Source of the DNA: Protaetiibacter sp.
Lineage (GTDB): Bacteria; Actinomycetota; Actinomycetes; Actinomycetales; Microbacteriaceae
NCBI GenBank assembly: GCA_030150265.1
Contig: JASLGG010000036.1
Span: 1-43,104 of the forward strand
Reading direction: 5' to 3'
Length of the DNA: 43,104 nucleotides
How positions within the stretch are numbered: the first letter of the stretch is position 1; every line of letters begins with the position of its first letter. Below the pieces are notes generated by a model. It was not told the origin of the DNA. It did no database searches and worked only from the letters and a program-made list of their open reading frames with translations. The translations under genes were made by a program, and so were the position numbers. This document shows, piece by piece, positions 1-9,429 of the stretch.

Positions 1-142
1 GGCCGGCGTCGGCGGATCGCAGGTCGCCCATGCCGGGCACCGTCACGACGAGCGGACCCTCGCCGCGCAGCTCGTAGGCGACCCGGCCGATCGCCGCGCC
101 GATGCCGAGCGGGCGGGGAAGGAACGAGACGGAGGAGGCCAT
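1..142 (-). CDS. Alpha/beta hydrolase, N-terminal part (cut by window edge)
   Basis: Only the first 47 codons are present; the gene continues beyond position 1. The translated start MASSVSFLPRPLGIGAAIGR is followed by a segment with VAYELRGEGPLVVTVPGMGDL, the first beta strands and oxyanion-hole region expected of an alpha/beta hydrolase. The ATG at 142 lies exactly 6 nt after a TAGCTT box (154..149), so the transcript is probably leaderless. The box sits inside a perfect inverted repeat (146-170), so a repressor bound there should block transcription. In such arrangements the regulator is often TetR-like and encoded nearby, but none is visible in this window. Substrate unknown; the family call rests on a short fragment. 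Confidence 0.55.
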   Translation of the reverse strand, partial: MASSVSFLPRPLGIGAAIGRVAYELRGEGPLVVTVPGMGDLRSADAG

Positions 143-145
143 GCC

Positions 146-170
146 CTAAAGCTAATGCCATTAGCTTTAG
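146..170. promoter_or_regulatory. Operator: perfect 12-bp-arm inverted repeat over a -10 box
   Basis: CTAAAGCTAATG (146-157), one central C (158) and CATTAGCTTTAG (159-170) form a perfect dyad. It is AT-rich in a 72% GC background and covers the predicted -10 box of the minus-strand hydrolase (TAGCTT, 154..149). The size, symmetry and AATGnCATT core resemble TetR/MarR-family operators. Confidence 0.75.
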
Positions 171-185
171 AGCGCAAGCCCGGCG

Positions 186-713
186 TCAGGAGGCAGTCAC
201 ATACTCCGCGAAGCCCTTGCGGACCTTGTTGACCTTCGGCAGCGCCACCGCCAGGCAGTAGCCCTGGCCGGGGTTCTTCGCGAAGAAGTCCTGGTGGTAC
301 TCCTCCGCGCGGAAGAACTCGCCGAGCGGCGTGATGGTCGTCACGATCCCCCCGCCCCAGTACTCGGAGGCACGATCGCGCGCCGCCTCGAACTCCGCCC
401 TCTGCGGCTCGTCGGCGAAGAACATCGCCGAGCGGTACTGCGTGCCGACGTCGTTGCCCTGCCGGTTGAGCTGGCGCGGATCGTGCAGGGTGAAGAACAC
501 GTCGAGGATGACGTCGGCCGGGATCCGCTCCTCGTCGAAGGTGACCGCGACCGCCTCGGCGTGGCCCGTGGAGCCCGTGCAGACGAGCTCGTAGTCGGGA
601 TCCGGCGTCGAGCCGCCCGTGTAGCCCGACACGACGTCCGTCACGCCGTCGAGCGTGCGGTAGACCGCGTCGAGACACCAGAAGCAGCCGCCGGCCAGAA
701 CGAAGGTGCGCAT
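186..713 (-). CDS. msrA: Peptide methionine (S)-S-oxide reductase MsrA
   Basis: This 175-residue protein has the normal MsrA length. It reduces methionine-S-sulfoxide, free or in oxidised proteins, using thioredoxin. The signature GGCFWC is at residues 8-13 with the catalytic Cys10; this version has Cys13 where E. coli has Gly. A second candidate resolving cysteine is Cys153 in GQGYC. Other MsrA landmarks are SGYTGG (29-34), the GHAEAV segment (50-55) and the YHQDF stretch near 139. It is monocistronic and divergent from the aldo/keto reductase. The ATG at 713 is 6 nt after TAGGGT (725..720) and has no Shine-Dalgarno, so it is probably leaderless. The role is oxidative protein repair in the cytosol. 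Confidence 0.95.
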   Translation of the reverse strand: MRTFVLAGGCFWCLDAVYRTLDGVTDVVSGYTGGSTPDPDYELVCTGSTGHAEAVAVTFDEERIPADVILDVFFTLHDPRQLNRQGNDVGTQYRSAMFFADEPQRAEFEAARDRASEYWGGGIVTTITPLGEFFRAEEYHQDFFAKNPGQGYCLAVALPKVNKVRKGFAEYVTAS

Positions 714-719
714 GGGATG

Positions 720-725
720 ACCCTA
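720..725 (-). promoter_or_regulatory. -10 box of msrA (leaderless type)
   Basis: On the minus strand TAGGGT is followed by exactly 6 nt and then the ATG of msrA, which places the transcription start on the start codon. A small CCCC-GAAA-GGGG hairpin (746-757) lies just upstream. Confidence 0.6.
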
Positions 726-804
726 CTTTCCGTGTTCGAGAGACGCCCCGAAAGGGGTACCGGATGCAACGCCGCGGACGCCGCATCCGTTCCCCGCCAG
801 CGCC

Positions 805-810
805 TAGGGT
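805..810 (+). promoter_or_regulatory. -10 box of the aldo/keto reductase gene (leaderless type)
   Basis: TAGGGT is followed by exactly 6 nt and then the GTG start at 817. No Shine-Dalgarno is seen. Confidence 0.6.
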
Positions 811-816
811 GAGGGG

Positions 817-1818
<1,002 letters not shown>

Positions 1819-1873
1819 CCGGCCGATCTCGCGGCACGCGGGGGAAGACAGGACGTTCCGCTCGGCGCCGACG

Positions 1874-1879
1874 TAGGGT
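1874..1879 (+). promoter_or_regulatory. -10 box of the 1886 membrane-protein gene (leaderless type)
   Basis: TAGGGT, then exactly 6 nt, then the ATG at 1886. No Shine-Dalgarno is visible. Confidence 0.6.
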
Positions 1880-1885
1880 GCCGCC

Positions 1886-2608
1886 ATGCAGTGGTGGAAC
1901 GATTTCGTGCGCTGGTTCTATTCGGACAACGGCCAGCAGGTGCTGGTCTCGGCCGTCATCCCCTTCGTCGCGATCGTGGTCGCGGGCCTCGTCGCGGCGC
2001 TCATCGGGCGCGGCGCGACCCGCCGGATCGTCGCCCAGCGCGACCACGAGACGCGTGCCGCCGCGGTGTCCGCGCTCATCTCCGCGGGTCAGAACGCGGC
2101 CCGCTGGCACAGCCAGTCGCCCGCCGCGCGCGAGCACGCCGAGCACCTCGCCAACGACGCCGACGTGATGGTGCGCCTGCTGCCGATCTCGGGCGCGAGC
2201 TACGCCGCCGACTGGGCCTCCCACCAGATCGCCGAGATGCGCGTGAACTCGGTGAGCTTCAGCTACCAGGCCGACCAGACCCTCCGCGAGTACCGCGAGC
2301 GCCTCGTGTTCTGGCTGCACAAGCCCGGCAAGGGCCGCAAGCTGTTCGCCGCCGACCTCGAGCGCTGGCGCTACGAGGAGCGCGGCACCGACCCGCTCAT
2401 CGCCGAGCAGCAGGAGTGGGCCGAGGCGCAGTTCACGAACGCCACGGAGGAGCCCGCCGAGCGCGCATCCGAGCTGCCGCTGCCGGGCGAGGCCGCTCCC
2501 GCGACGGATGCGCTGCCCACGGCCCCGGCATCCGTCGCCGACCGCTACTCCGCGCCCGTCGCCCCCGCCGCATCCGCCTCGGAGGGCGACGCGACCCGCA
2601 CCGCCTGA
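1886..2608 (+). CDS. Conserved-looking single-pass membrane protein, function unknown
   Basis: 240 residues. An N-terminal segment with paired Trp residues (MQWWNDFVRWFY) leads into one transmembrane helix at about 19-43. A basic stop-transfer stretch (RGATRRIVAQRDHETR) and a cytosolic, largely helical domain (about 50-175) follow. The tail after about 180 is rich in Ala, Pro and Glu and looks disordered. No catalytic motif or named domain is recognised. It is transcribed alone and points toward the opposite-strand ABC operon, with 14 bp between the two stop codons. A role as a membrane-anchored scaffold is possible but not supported by a motif. Confidence 0.8.
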   Translation: MQWWNDFVRWFYSDNGQQVLVSAVIPFVAIVVAGLVAALIGRGATRRIVAQRDHETRAAAVSALISAGQNAARWHSQSPAAREHAEHLANDADVMVRLLPISGASYAADWASHQIAEMRVNSVSFSYQADQTLREYRERLVFWLHKPGKGRKLFAADLERWRYEERGTDPLIAEQQEWAEAQFTNATEEPAERASELPLPGEAAPATDALPTAPASVADRYSAPVAPAASASEGDATRTA

Positions 2609-2622
2609 GGCGCGTCGTCGGC

Positions 2623-3297
2623 TCAGCCGGCGAGACGCCCGTCGTGGATGCGGATCACCCGGTCCGCGCGCTCCGCGAGGGCCGCGTCGTGCGTGGCCAC
2701 GAGCGCAGCCATGCCGGTCTCCCGCACGAGCTCGCCGATGAGCGTCATGATGGCCGCGCCCGTCTCGGAGTCGAGCTGACCGGTCGGCTCGTCGGCGAGC
2801 AGCAGCGCCGGACGCGCGACGATCGCGCGCGCGAGCCCGACCCGCTGCTGCTGGCCGCCCGAGAGCTCCCCGGGGCGCTGCGCCGCATGCCCCTCGAGCC
2901 CCACCGCCGCGAGCGCCTCGGCGACGAGCCGCTCGCGCTCGCGGCGCTCCACGCGCCGGATGCGCAGCGGCACCTCGACGTTCTCGGCCGCCGACAGCAC
3001 GGGCAACAGGCCGAAGGTCTGGAACACGGATGCGACGCGCGTCGACCGCAGCTCGCGCAGCCGCGCGTCGTCGAGCCCGGCGAGATCGTGCCCGTCGAGT
3101 TCCACGCGACCCTCCGTCGGCCGGTCGAGGCCGCCGAGCAGGGTGAGCAGGGTCGTCTTGCCGGCGCCCGAGCGCCCCTGCAGCACGACGAGCTCGCCCG
3201 CCGCCGCCTCAAGGTCCACCCCGTCGACCGCCCGCACCTCGCCCGCGGGCGTGCGGAACACGCGCGTGAGGCCCTCTGCCCGCAGCACCGTCGTCAT
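2623..3297 (-). CDS. ABC transporter ATP-binding protein (MacB/LolD type)
   Basis: 224 residues. Walker A is GRSGAGKT (41-48), the Q-loop is in VFQTFGLLP, the signature is LSGGQQQR, and Walker B ends in LLLADEPTGQLD with an H-loop in VATHD. This is the LolD/MacB-like branch that pairs with FtsX-type permeases. The ATG (3297) overlaps the TGA of the preceding gene by 4 bp (ATGA), so it is the last gene of the four-gene operon 9368-2623. The cargo is unknown. With the second ATPase it could form a heterodimer serving the two permeases upstream. Confidence 0.9.
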   Translation of the reverse strand: MTTVLRAEGLTRVFRTPAGEVRAVDGVDLEAAAGELVVLQGRSGAGKTTLLTLLGGLDRPTEGRVELDGHDLAGLDDARLRELRSTRVASVFQTFGLLPVLSAAENVEVPLRIRRVERRERERLVAEALAAVGLEGHAAQRPGELSGGQQQRVGLARAIVARPALLLADEPTGQLDSETGAAIMTLIGELVRETGMAALVATHDAALAERADRVIRIHDGRLAG

Positions 3298-4223
3298 CGC
3301 GCGCTCCCCTCGTCGCCGACCGCCGCATCCGGGTCCGCGCCGTGGCTGCGACCCGGCCGCACCTCGATGCGGTCCGGCTCGAGGTTCAGCCGCACCCGGT
3401 CGCGCAGCTCGAGCGCGGCCGTGAACTCGGCGGGCAGCTGCATGCGGCCCGCCCGGTCGAGCACCGCGAACTCCTCGGCCACCCGCACCCGCGAGCCGTC
3501 GGCGTGGGTGCGCGTGCTGCGCAGCACCTCGGTGGAGGTGCGGCCGTCGCGGATGCGGATGGTGCGGTCGACGTGCTCGGCGACCGCGACGTCGTGGGTC
3601 ACCACGAGCGTCGTGAGCCCGTGCTCGCGTCCCACCGTCTCCATCGCCTCGAGCACCTGGGCGCTCGAGGCCTCGTCGAGCTCCCCGGTCGGCTCGTCGG
3701 CGAGCAGCACGCGCGGCCCGTTGGCGAGCGCGACGGCGAGCGCGACGCGCTGCTGCTGGCCGCCCGAGAGCTCCGCGGGGCGACGCTCGGCGAGCTCGCC
3801 GATGCCCAGCAGCTCGAGCAGCTCCTCCGCGCGCCGCGCGCGGTCGCGCCGCGGCACGACACCCGCCACGAGCTGGGCGAGCGCGATGTTCTCGGATGCC
3901 GTGAGGTAGCCGACCAGGTTGCGGCTCGTCTGCTGCCAGATGAAGCCGACGCTGCCGCGTCGGTAGGCGATCCGCTCGCGACGGCCCATGGTCGTGAGGT
4001 CGTGGCCGGCGACGCGGGCGAGGCCCGCGGTCGGGGTGTCGAGGCCCGCGAGGATGCCGAGCAGCGTCGACTTGCCCGAGCCGGAGGCGCCCACGAGCGC
4101 GACGAGCTCGCCGCGCTCCACGCGCAGGTCGAGTCCCTGGAGCGCCTGCACCTCGACGCCCTGCGCCGTGAAGATGCGCACGAGCCCCTCGCACAGGATG
4201 TCGGGTTCGGCGGGCGAGGTCAT
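3294..4223 (-). CDS. ABC transporter ATP-binding protein with C-terminal AbrB-like domain
   Basis: 309 residues, about 80 longer than a usual LolD-type ATPase. Walker A is GASGSGKS (45-52), the Q-loop is in FIWQQTSRN, the signature is LSGGQQQR (152-159) and Walker B ends LLADEPTGELD. The extra region at about 247-291 reads EFAVLDRAGRMQLPAEF and then LELRDRVRLNLEPDRIEVRP. That is the pattern of an AbrB/MazE swapped-hairpin domain (xVDxxGRxxLPxxxxxxL...DxxxV). It may be a dimerisation module or DNA-binding; this is inference. It starts 4 nt after the permease stop and overlaps the next ATPase by 4 bp. Confidence 0.88.
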   Translation of the reverse strand: MTSPAEPDILCEGLVRIFTAQGVEVQALQGLDLRVERGELVALVGASGSGKSTLLGILAGLDTPTAGLARVAGHDLTTMGRRERIAYRRGSVGFIWQQTSRNLVGYLTASENIALAQLVAGVVPRRDRARRAEELLELLGIGELAERRPAELSGGQQQRVALAVALANGPRVLLADEPTGELDEASSAQVLEAMETVGREHGLTTLVVTHDVAVAEHVDRTIRIRDGRTSTEVLRSTRTHADGSRVRVAEEFAVLDRAGRMQLPAEFTAALELRDRVRLNLEPDRIEVRPGRSHGADPDAAVGDEGSAR

Positions 4224-4227
4224 TCGC

Positions 4228-6906
4228 TCATCCTTCCTCGTCGATGGTCCGGACGGCGCGCGCGGCGCCTGCGGCACGGGCGATGGCGGCTGCGGCCAGC
4301 ACCGCGAGGCCGACCGCGAGCACGAGAGCGACGACGACCACCGCGGTCTCGCCGAGCCCGAGGCTCGCGGCGGGCGCATCCGCACCGCCCGTGAAGGTCG
4401 TGAGGTCGACGGCGGCGACCGCGAGCGGCACGAGGCCCGCGCCGAGCAGAAGCCCCACCGGCACCGCGAGCAGCAGCACGGGGGCGAGCTCCCACAGCAC
4501 GAGCGCGTACTCGGAGCGCCGCGGCGACCCGACGGCGCGCAGCAGCGCGAAGAGCCGCGACCGCGCGGGCGTCGCCAGCACGAGGGCGAGCACGGCTCCG
4601 AGCCCCGCGAGCACCCCCGCGGCGGCGACCGCCACGAGGAGCCCCGCACGGAGGGCGCTCACGGCGGGCGCGCCGAGCCGCTCGTCGATGACGTCCTGGG
4701 GCGTGCGGGCAGCGCCGAACCCGGCGAACACGCCGTCGAGCTGCTCCCGCACGGCGGCGGGGTCGGCGTCCGGGGCGAGGGAGGCGAGGAGCGCGCTCGG
4801 ATCGGCGCTCACGCCGAGCTGCTCGGCGACGGACGCCGACACGGCGATCCACGCCTTCGAGCGGCCGAACGGCCCGTCGTCGGGCACGACGGCGGCCTCC
4901 TCGAGCCGCACGCCGCCGAGCTCGAGCGGGGCGCCGGCGAGGCGCGCGTGCACCGAGCGCGACACGACGGCCGCCGTGCCCGCGTCCGGCGGCACCGGCA
5001 CGCCCGCCGTCGCGGCACGCGCGAAGGCCTCCGGCTCGACCGCGTAGACGATGACGCGTCCGTCGCCGTCGGGGAAGGCGATCCTGCCGTCCGGCTCGGA
5101 CGACACGACCGCGACCTCCTCGACGCCCGGGATCGCCGACACCGCGGCGAGCTGGTCGGGCCCGATGTAGCGGGCGTCGACCCGGATGTCGGCCCCCAGC
5201 TGGTTGGCGACCGTCGCCCGGATGCCGTCGCCGATCGTCGTCAGCAGGCCCGAGCCGAGCACGGCGAGCGCGACGCCCGCGAGGAGCGCGAGCACCGGGA
5301 CCACGCCCGCCGCCGGGTCGCGCCCGGCGCGCGCGGGGCCGAGCAGGGCGACGAGCCCGCGGCGCGCGCGCCCCGCGCTCTCCGCCGCGCGCAGCGCCAC
5401 GGGAGCGAGCCGCACCGCGAGCACCGTGCCGAGGGCCACGAGCAGCAGGGGCGTCGCGATCGCGAGCGGCGACAGGGCGTCACCGCGGGGAGCGGGGGTC
5501 GTGAGGAGCACCGCCACGAGCGCCACCGCGAGCAGCGCGACGCCGGCATCCCCCGCCGTGCGCAACCGCGATCCGCGACGGGCGGCCTCGTCCGGGCGCA
5601 CGCGGGTGCGCACGAGCACGGCACCCGTCGCGGCGCCGGACACCGCCGCGAGCAGCACGATCGCGACCCCCGCGAGCACCGCTTCGGGCGACAGCGCCCC
5701 GACGAGGCCGACGGCGATCAGCCCGGCCGCCCCGCCGAGCGCCGCGGGCAGCGCGGCGTCGACCGCCAGGAATCCCGCACGCGCCGCATCCGAGGCACCG
5801 CGCGCGGCCACCAGCACGAGCAGCGGACGCCTGCGGGTGACGAGCACCCGCACCGCGAGCACGAGCACCGCGGCGCCGGCGAGCGCTGCGGCCGCGAGCG
5901 CGACCACGAGCAGCGAGGTGAGCGAGCCGAGCTGCGGCAGGGTGGCGTCGATGACGGTCGGGGTCGTGCTCGTGGGCGTGACCTGCTGCGGCCACATGCC
6001 GAACGTCGACACGGTGTCGAGCACCGCCGGGGTCGCGGCGAAGCGCCGGATGCCGACCGCGGTCTCCGACGCCGCGCGGGCGTCCAGCCGCTCGGGGTCC
6101 ACGGGGTACCAGACCTCGAGGTGCGCGGAGCCGATGAGCTCCTGGGCGACGGCGACCGAGGCGGCATCCGCGTAGCCGACGCCCACGAAGGTGGGCGGCG
6201 CCTCGACGTGGTCGATGCGCGAGGGCGTGAGCGCGACCGAGGCGTGCTCCCACTCCCCCGCCGAGGCGTCGCGGGGCGCGATGATGCCGACCAGCCGCAG
6301 CTCGCGCTCGCCGTCCGATGCATACCTCACGCGGCGCACCTCGTCGAGCTGCCAGCCGAAGGCCTCGGCCACCGGGGCGGTCAGGGCGACCGGGATCGGC
6401 TCTCCCGGCTCGATCGCGCCCGGCAGCTCGCCCTCCACGACCTCGGCGAGCGAGGGCAGCAGCGGGTCGAAGCTCAGCATGATCTCCGCATCGGGGATCG
6501 AGCGGCCCGCCTCGAGCGGCAGCGTCGTCTCGCGATCGAGGCGCACGACGGCGCGGGGCGCTCCCGTGATCGCGGCGACCGTCGGGTCCATGGCGGCCCG
6601 CGAGGCGGTGAGGCGGTCGAGCGTCAGGCCCCAGACAGCCGTCACCGCGGGGTCCATCCCTTCGCGCTCCGCACCGGGCCCGCGCGCGATCGTGCCCCGG
6701 ACGGAGTCGCCGAGGTCGCGCTGGGAGGGCGGCGAGGCGGCGACCGCCGCGCGGAGCGTCGCGTCCCGCGCGCCCGCCACGCCCTGCGCGGCGAAGCCCG
6801 CCGACGCCGCGAGGAGCGCCGAGACGACGCCCACCACGACGGCCGCCGCCGAGGCGTGGGCCACCGTGGCGAGCAGGGTGCGCGCGGTGAGCGCACGCGC
6901 GGTCAC
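4228..6906 (-). CDS. FtsX-like ABC transporter permease, large two-module form
   Basis: 892 residues. A transmembrane helix at about 15-38 is followed by a large extracellular domain (about 40-305). A cluster of helices, a second extracellular domain and three C-terminal helices follow. This is the ten-helix, two-FtsX-module layout of mechanotransmission permeases that act on lipids, lipoproteins or peptides at the outer membrane face. The GTG start (6906) overlaps the stop of the upstream permease by 4 bp. The gene ends 4 nt before the ATPase start, giving tight translational coupling. The substrate cannot be read from the sequence. Confidence 0.85.
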   Translation of the reverse strand: MTARALTARTLLATVAHASAAAVVVGVVSALLAASAGFAAQGVAGARDATLRAAVAASPPSQRDLGDSVRGTIARGPGAEREGMDPAVTAVWGLTLDRLTASRAAMDPTVAAITGAPRAVVRLDRETTLPLEAGRSIPDAEIMLSFDPLLPSLAEVVEGELPGAIEPGEPIPVALTAPVAEAFGWQLDEVRRVRYASDGERELRLVGIIAPRDASAGEWEHASVALTPSRIDHVEAPPTFVGVGYADAASVAVAQELIGSAHLEVWYPVDPERLDARAASETAVGIRRFAATPAVLDTVSTFGMWPQQVTPTSTTPTVIDATLPQLGSLTSLLVVALAAAALAGAAVLVLAVRVLVTRRRPLLVLVAARGASDAARAGFLAVDAALPAALGGAAGLIAVGLVGALSPEAVLAGVAIVLLAAVSGAATGAVLVRTRVRPDEAARRGSRLRTAGDAGVALLAVALVAVLLTTPAPRGDALSPLAIATPLLLVALGTVLAVRLAPVALRAAESAGRARRGLVALLGPARAGRDPAAGVVPVLALLAGVALAVLGSGLLTTIGDGIRATVANQLGADIRVDARYIGPDQLAAVSAIPGVEEVAVVSSEPDGRIAFPDGDGRVIVYAVEPEAFARAATAGVPVPPDAGTAAVVSRSVHARLAGAPLELGGVRLEEAAVVPDDGPFGRSKAWIAVSASVAEQLGVSADPSALLASLAPDADPAAVREQLDGVFAGFGAARTPQDVIDERLGAPAVSALRAGLLVAVAAAGVLAGLGAVLALVLATPARSRLFALLRAVGSPRRSEYALVLWELAPVLLLAVPVGLLLGAGLVPLAVAAVDLTTFTGGADAPAASLGLGETAVVVVALVLAVGLAVLAAAAIARAAGAARAVRTIDEEG

Positions 6907-9368
6907 GACGCACGCTCCGGATGCTCGGCGCCGCGGCGCACGGATGCGGCGGCGAGCAGCGCCACCGCGACGAGTCCCGCCGCGAGCACCCCGCCGAGCA
7001 GGGGCGTCGCCGGGTCGGCGAGGCCCGCGCCGAGCGGATCGACCACGGCGAACGCCGCGGCGACCCCTCCGGCGACCGCCCCGCCGAGCACCGCGGCGAG
7101 CGCGGTGACGAGCAGCTCGACCGCGCGGCCGCGGGCCTGGGCCCGCGCGCCGACGCCGAGCGAGCGCAGCGGCAGCACCTCGCCGCGGCGCTGACGGGCG
7201 AGCGCGGCAGCGGCGGCGGCGAAGCCGCCCCAGGCGATGAGCGTGACGACGAGCGCGGCGGAGGCGGCGGCCCGGGAGCCGACCGCGCCGATCGAGGCGG
7301 TGGTGACGGACGACCGCACCGTGACCGTCGCGGCGCGCGCCGAGGCGGCGCGGACCTCGTCGGCCACCGCATCCGGGTCACCGGTGGAGAGCCAGAGCTC
7401 GCCGGTCGGCACCCCCGCATCCGGCGGCAGGGCGTCCGCCAGCGCATCCGCGTCGACGAGCGCGCCGAGCGCACCCACGGCGGGGATCGGCGCGACGGAC
7501 GACACCGTGGCGGCCAGCGGCGAGCTCGAGCCGACCGTCATCGCGAGCCGGTCGCCGGGACCGACGCCCAGCTGGCGCGCGAGGGCGGGCGTCACGGCGA
7601 TCGCGAGATCGCCGGCGGAGGCGGGCGGCACCGCGGCGGGGACCACCTCGGCGATCCCCGCCGGGGCGACGAGCAGCCGCGCGCGGAGCGGGCCGAACCC
7701 GACATCCGCGACGGCGACCGGCACCGCCGCCTCGACGCCGGGGAGCGCACGGTAGGCCTCGGCGCGCACGGGGTCGCGCGCGACGTCGTCGAAGCGGATG
7801 CGCACGTCGGCGCCCACCGCCGCCGCCACCGCCGACGCGTCGGAGCGGTCGAGGGCGGCACGGGCGATCCCCGCGAACACGATCCCGCCCGCCGCGAGCG
7901 CGACCACCACGAAGGCCGCCGCGATCGCCCGCGGCCTCCTGCCCAGCTGGCGCAGCGGCAGCACGGGGATCAGCCCGGGGCGACGGGCCGCCGCGAGCTC
8001 GACCGCCCGCAGCGCGGGAGCGAGCAGCAGGCGGATGAGCAGCACGGCGGCGAGCAGCACGAGCGCGGGCGCGACCGCGGCGACGGGGGCCGCTGCCGTG
8101 GATCCCGTCGCCGTCGCGACGACGGCCACGACGGCGAGCGCGGCGGCGAACAGCGCGGGGGCGACCGACTCGGCCTCGGCGACGGGCCTCCCCCGGCGAG
8201 CGCGAGTGGTCGCGTCGCCCGATCCCGCGGCCGGCACGAGCACGAGGGAACCGCCGAGGATGCCGAGCGCGCCACCGGCCAGCAGCGCGTCCGCACCGGG
8301 CGCCGTGCCCCATCCGAGACCCGCCGCACCGAGCACCGCGCCGAGGCCCAGGACGGTGCCGAGCAGCGCTGTGAGCAGCGCCTCGGCGGCGGACCATGCC
8401 GCGAGCCGCGCGCGCGACAGTCCACGGGAGCGCAGCAGCAGCGTCTCGTCGGCGCGGGACTGGGCGAGCAGCCGCGCGATGAGCGCGAGCACGAGCCCCG
8501 CAGCCGCGGCGACCAGCACGACGGCGACGCCGCCGAGAGCGCGCGACGTCGCCACGGCACCCTGCGCGCGGGCGACCGTGGCGGACAGCTCGCCGGAGGA
8601 GGTCACCGCGTAGCGGCTGCCGGATCCGAGGCGCGAGGCCTCCGCGCGCAGCCGGTTCTCCACGGGGTCGAGGAGGTCGAGGGCCGCCACACCGAGATCG
8701 CCGGCGCGCGGCACGAGCGTCCAGCGCACCGAGGGGCGCGGCGACAGCTCGGCGAGCGCGGCGTCGTCGACGAGCACGGGTCCCGCGGCGTCGCCGGCCA
8801 GCCCGGAGGCGACGACCGTCTCGCCGTACCAGGCGGGCGACCCCGCGTCGCGCACCCGCCAGACACCCACGACGCGCCAGCTGTGCCCCTCGGCCGCGAT
8901 CGCGTCGCCCGGCCCCACGCCGAGGGCGGAGGCCGCCCCCTCGGGGAGCGTCGCCTCATCCGGCGCGACCGCCCAGTCACCGGCGACGAGCTCCGCGAGA
9001 CGCTCGATGCCCTCCTGGCTCCCGAGCACGACCGGGCGCACGCGGCCGTCGACCGTCGCCTCGATCGGGGCGCTCCGGATGCTGCGCAGCACCTCGAGCG
9101 GCGCCGCGCCGATCGCCGTGGCGATGCCGGCGCGGTAGCTCTCGTCCTGGGATGCCGGATCGGGCTCGAGCGCCGTGTCGACGCGCAGCGCGCCCGCGGT
9201 CGGCTCCGCGTCGCGCACGACCGCGGCGGCTCCCGCGTCGAGCCCCGCGGCGAGCGCGGCGAGGAGGGCGGCGACGGCTCCCGAGCCGACGGCGACCACG
9301 GCGAGGGCGGCGAGCAGCTGGTCGACGCGCGCGGCGCTGCGGCGCGTCAGCAGGAGCGGTGCGCGCAT
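6903..9368 (-). CDS. FtsX-like ABC transporter permease, first gene of operon
   Basis: 821 residues. The ATG at 9368 is chosen because AAGGAG stands just upstream and the protein then begins with a short basic stretch and a transmembrane helix (about 22-45). Longer in-frame starts only add arginine-rich translated noise. The layout matches the next gene: extracellular domain, central helix cluster, second extracellular domain, three C-terminal helices ending near residue 818. The two permeases probably form the membrane heterodimer driven by the two downstream ATPases. The promoter is likely at 9407..9402. Confidence 0.85.
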   Translation of the reverse strand: MRAPLLLTRRSAARVDQLLAALAVVAVGSGAVAALLAALAAGLDAGAAAVVRDAEPTAGALRVDTALEPDPASQDESYRAGIATAIGAAPLEVLRSIRSAPIEATVDGRVRPVVLGSQEGIERLAELVAGDWAVAPDEATLPEGAASALGVGPGDAIAAEGHSWRVVGVWRVRDAGSPAWYGETVVASGLAGDAAGPVLVDDAALAELSPRPSVRWTLVPRAGDLGVAALDLLDPVENRLRAEASRLGSGSRYAVTSSGELSATVARAQGAVATSRALGGVAVVLVAAAAGLVLALIARLLAQSRADETLLLRSRGLSRARLAAWSAAEALLTALLGTVLGLGAVLGAAGLGWGTAPGADALLAGGALGILGGSLVLVPAAGSGDATTRARRGRPVAEAESVAPALFAAALAVVAVVATATGSTAAAPVAAVAPALVLLAAVLLIRLLLAPALRAVELAAARRPGLIPVLPLRQLGRRPRAIAAAFVVVALAAGGIVFAGIARAALDRSDASAVAAAVGADVRIRFDDVARDPVRAEAYRALPGVEAAVPVAVADVGFGPLRARLLVAPAGIAEVVPAAVPPASAGDLAIAVTPALARQLGVGPGDRLAMTVGSSSPLAATVSSVAPIPAVGALGALVDADALADALPPDAGVPTGELWLSTGDPDAVADEVRAASARAATVTVRSSVTTASIGAVGSRAAASAALVVTLIAWGGFAAAAAALARQRRGEVLPLRSLGVGARAQARGRAVELLVTALAAVLGGAVAGGVAAAFAVVDPLGAGLADPATPLLGGVLAAGLVAVALLAAASVRRGAEHPERAS

Positions 9369-9401
9369 CCGTCTCCTTCGTGTACCCCTCGAAGAGCCCT
9401 C

Positions 9402-9407
9402 AGCGTA
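9402..9407 (-). promoter_or_regulatory. Probable -10 box of the FtsX/ABC operon
   Basis: TACGCT on the minus strand gives a leader of about 27 nt that contains the AAGGAG ribosome site of the first permease. Confidence 0.4.
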
Positions 9408-9429
9408 CCCCGATCCGGGAGTCCGATCA

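Noticed and set aside
746..757. CCCC-GAAA-GGGG hairpin between msrA and the aldo/keto reductase
   Set aside because: Short G/C stems of this size are common at this base composition, and it lies upstream of both genes, so no terminator or regulator is claimed.
3988..7194. A 1068-codon open frame on the plus strand
   Set aside because: It is the opposite-strand shadow of the FtsX permease and ATPase genes. The translation is Arg/Gly/His-rich without motifs, as expected of GC-rich antisense frames.
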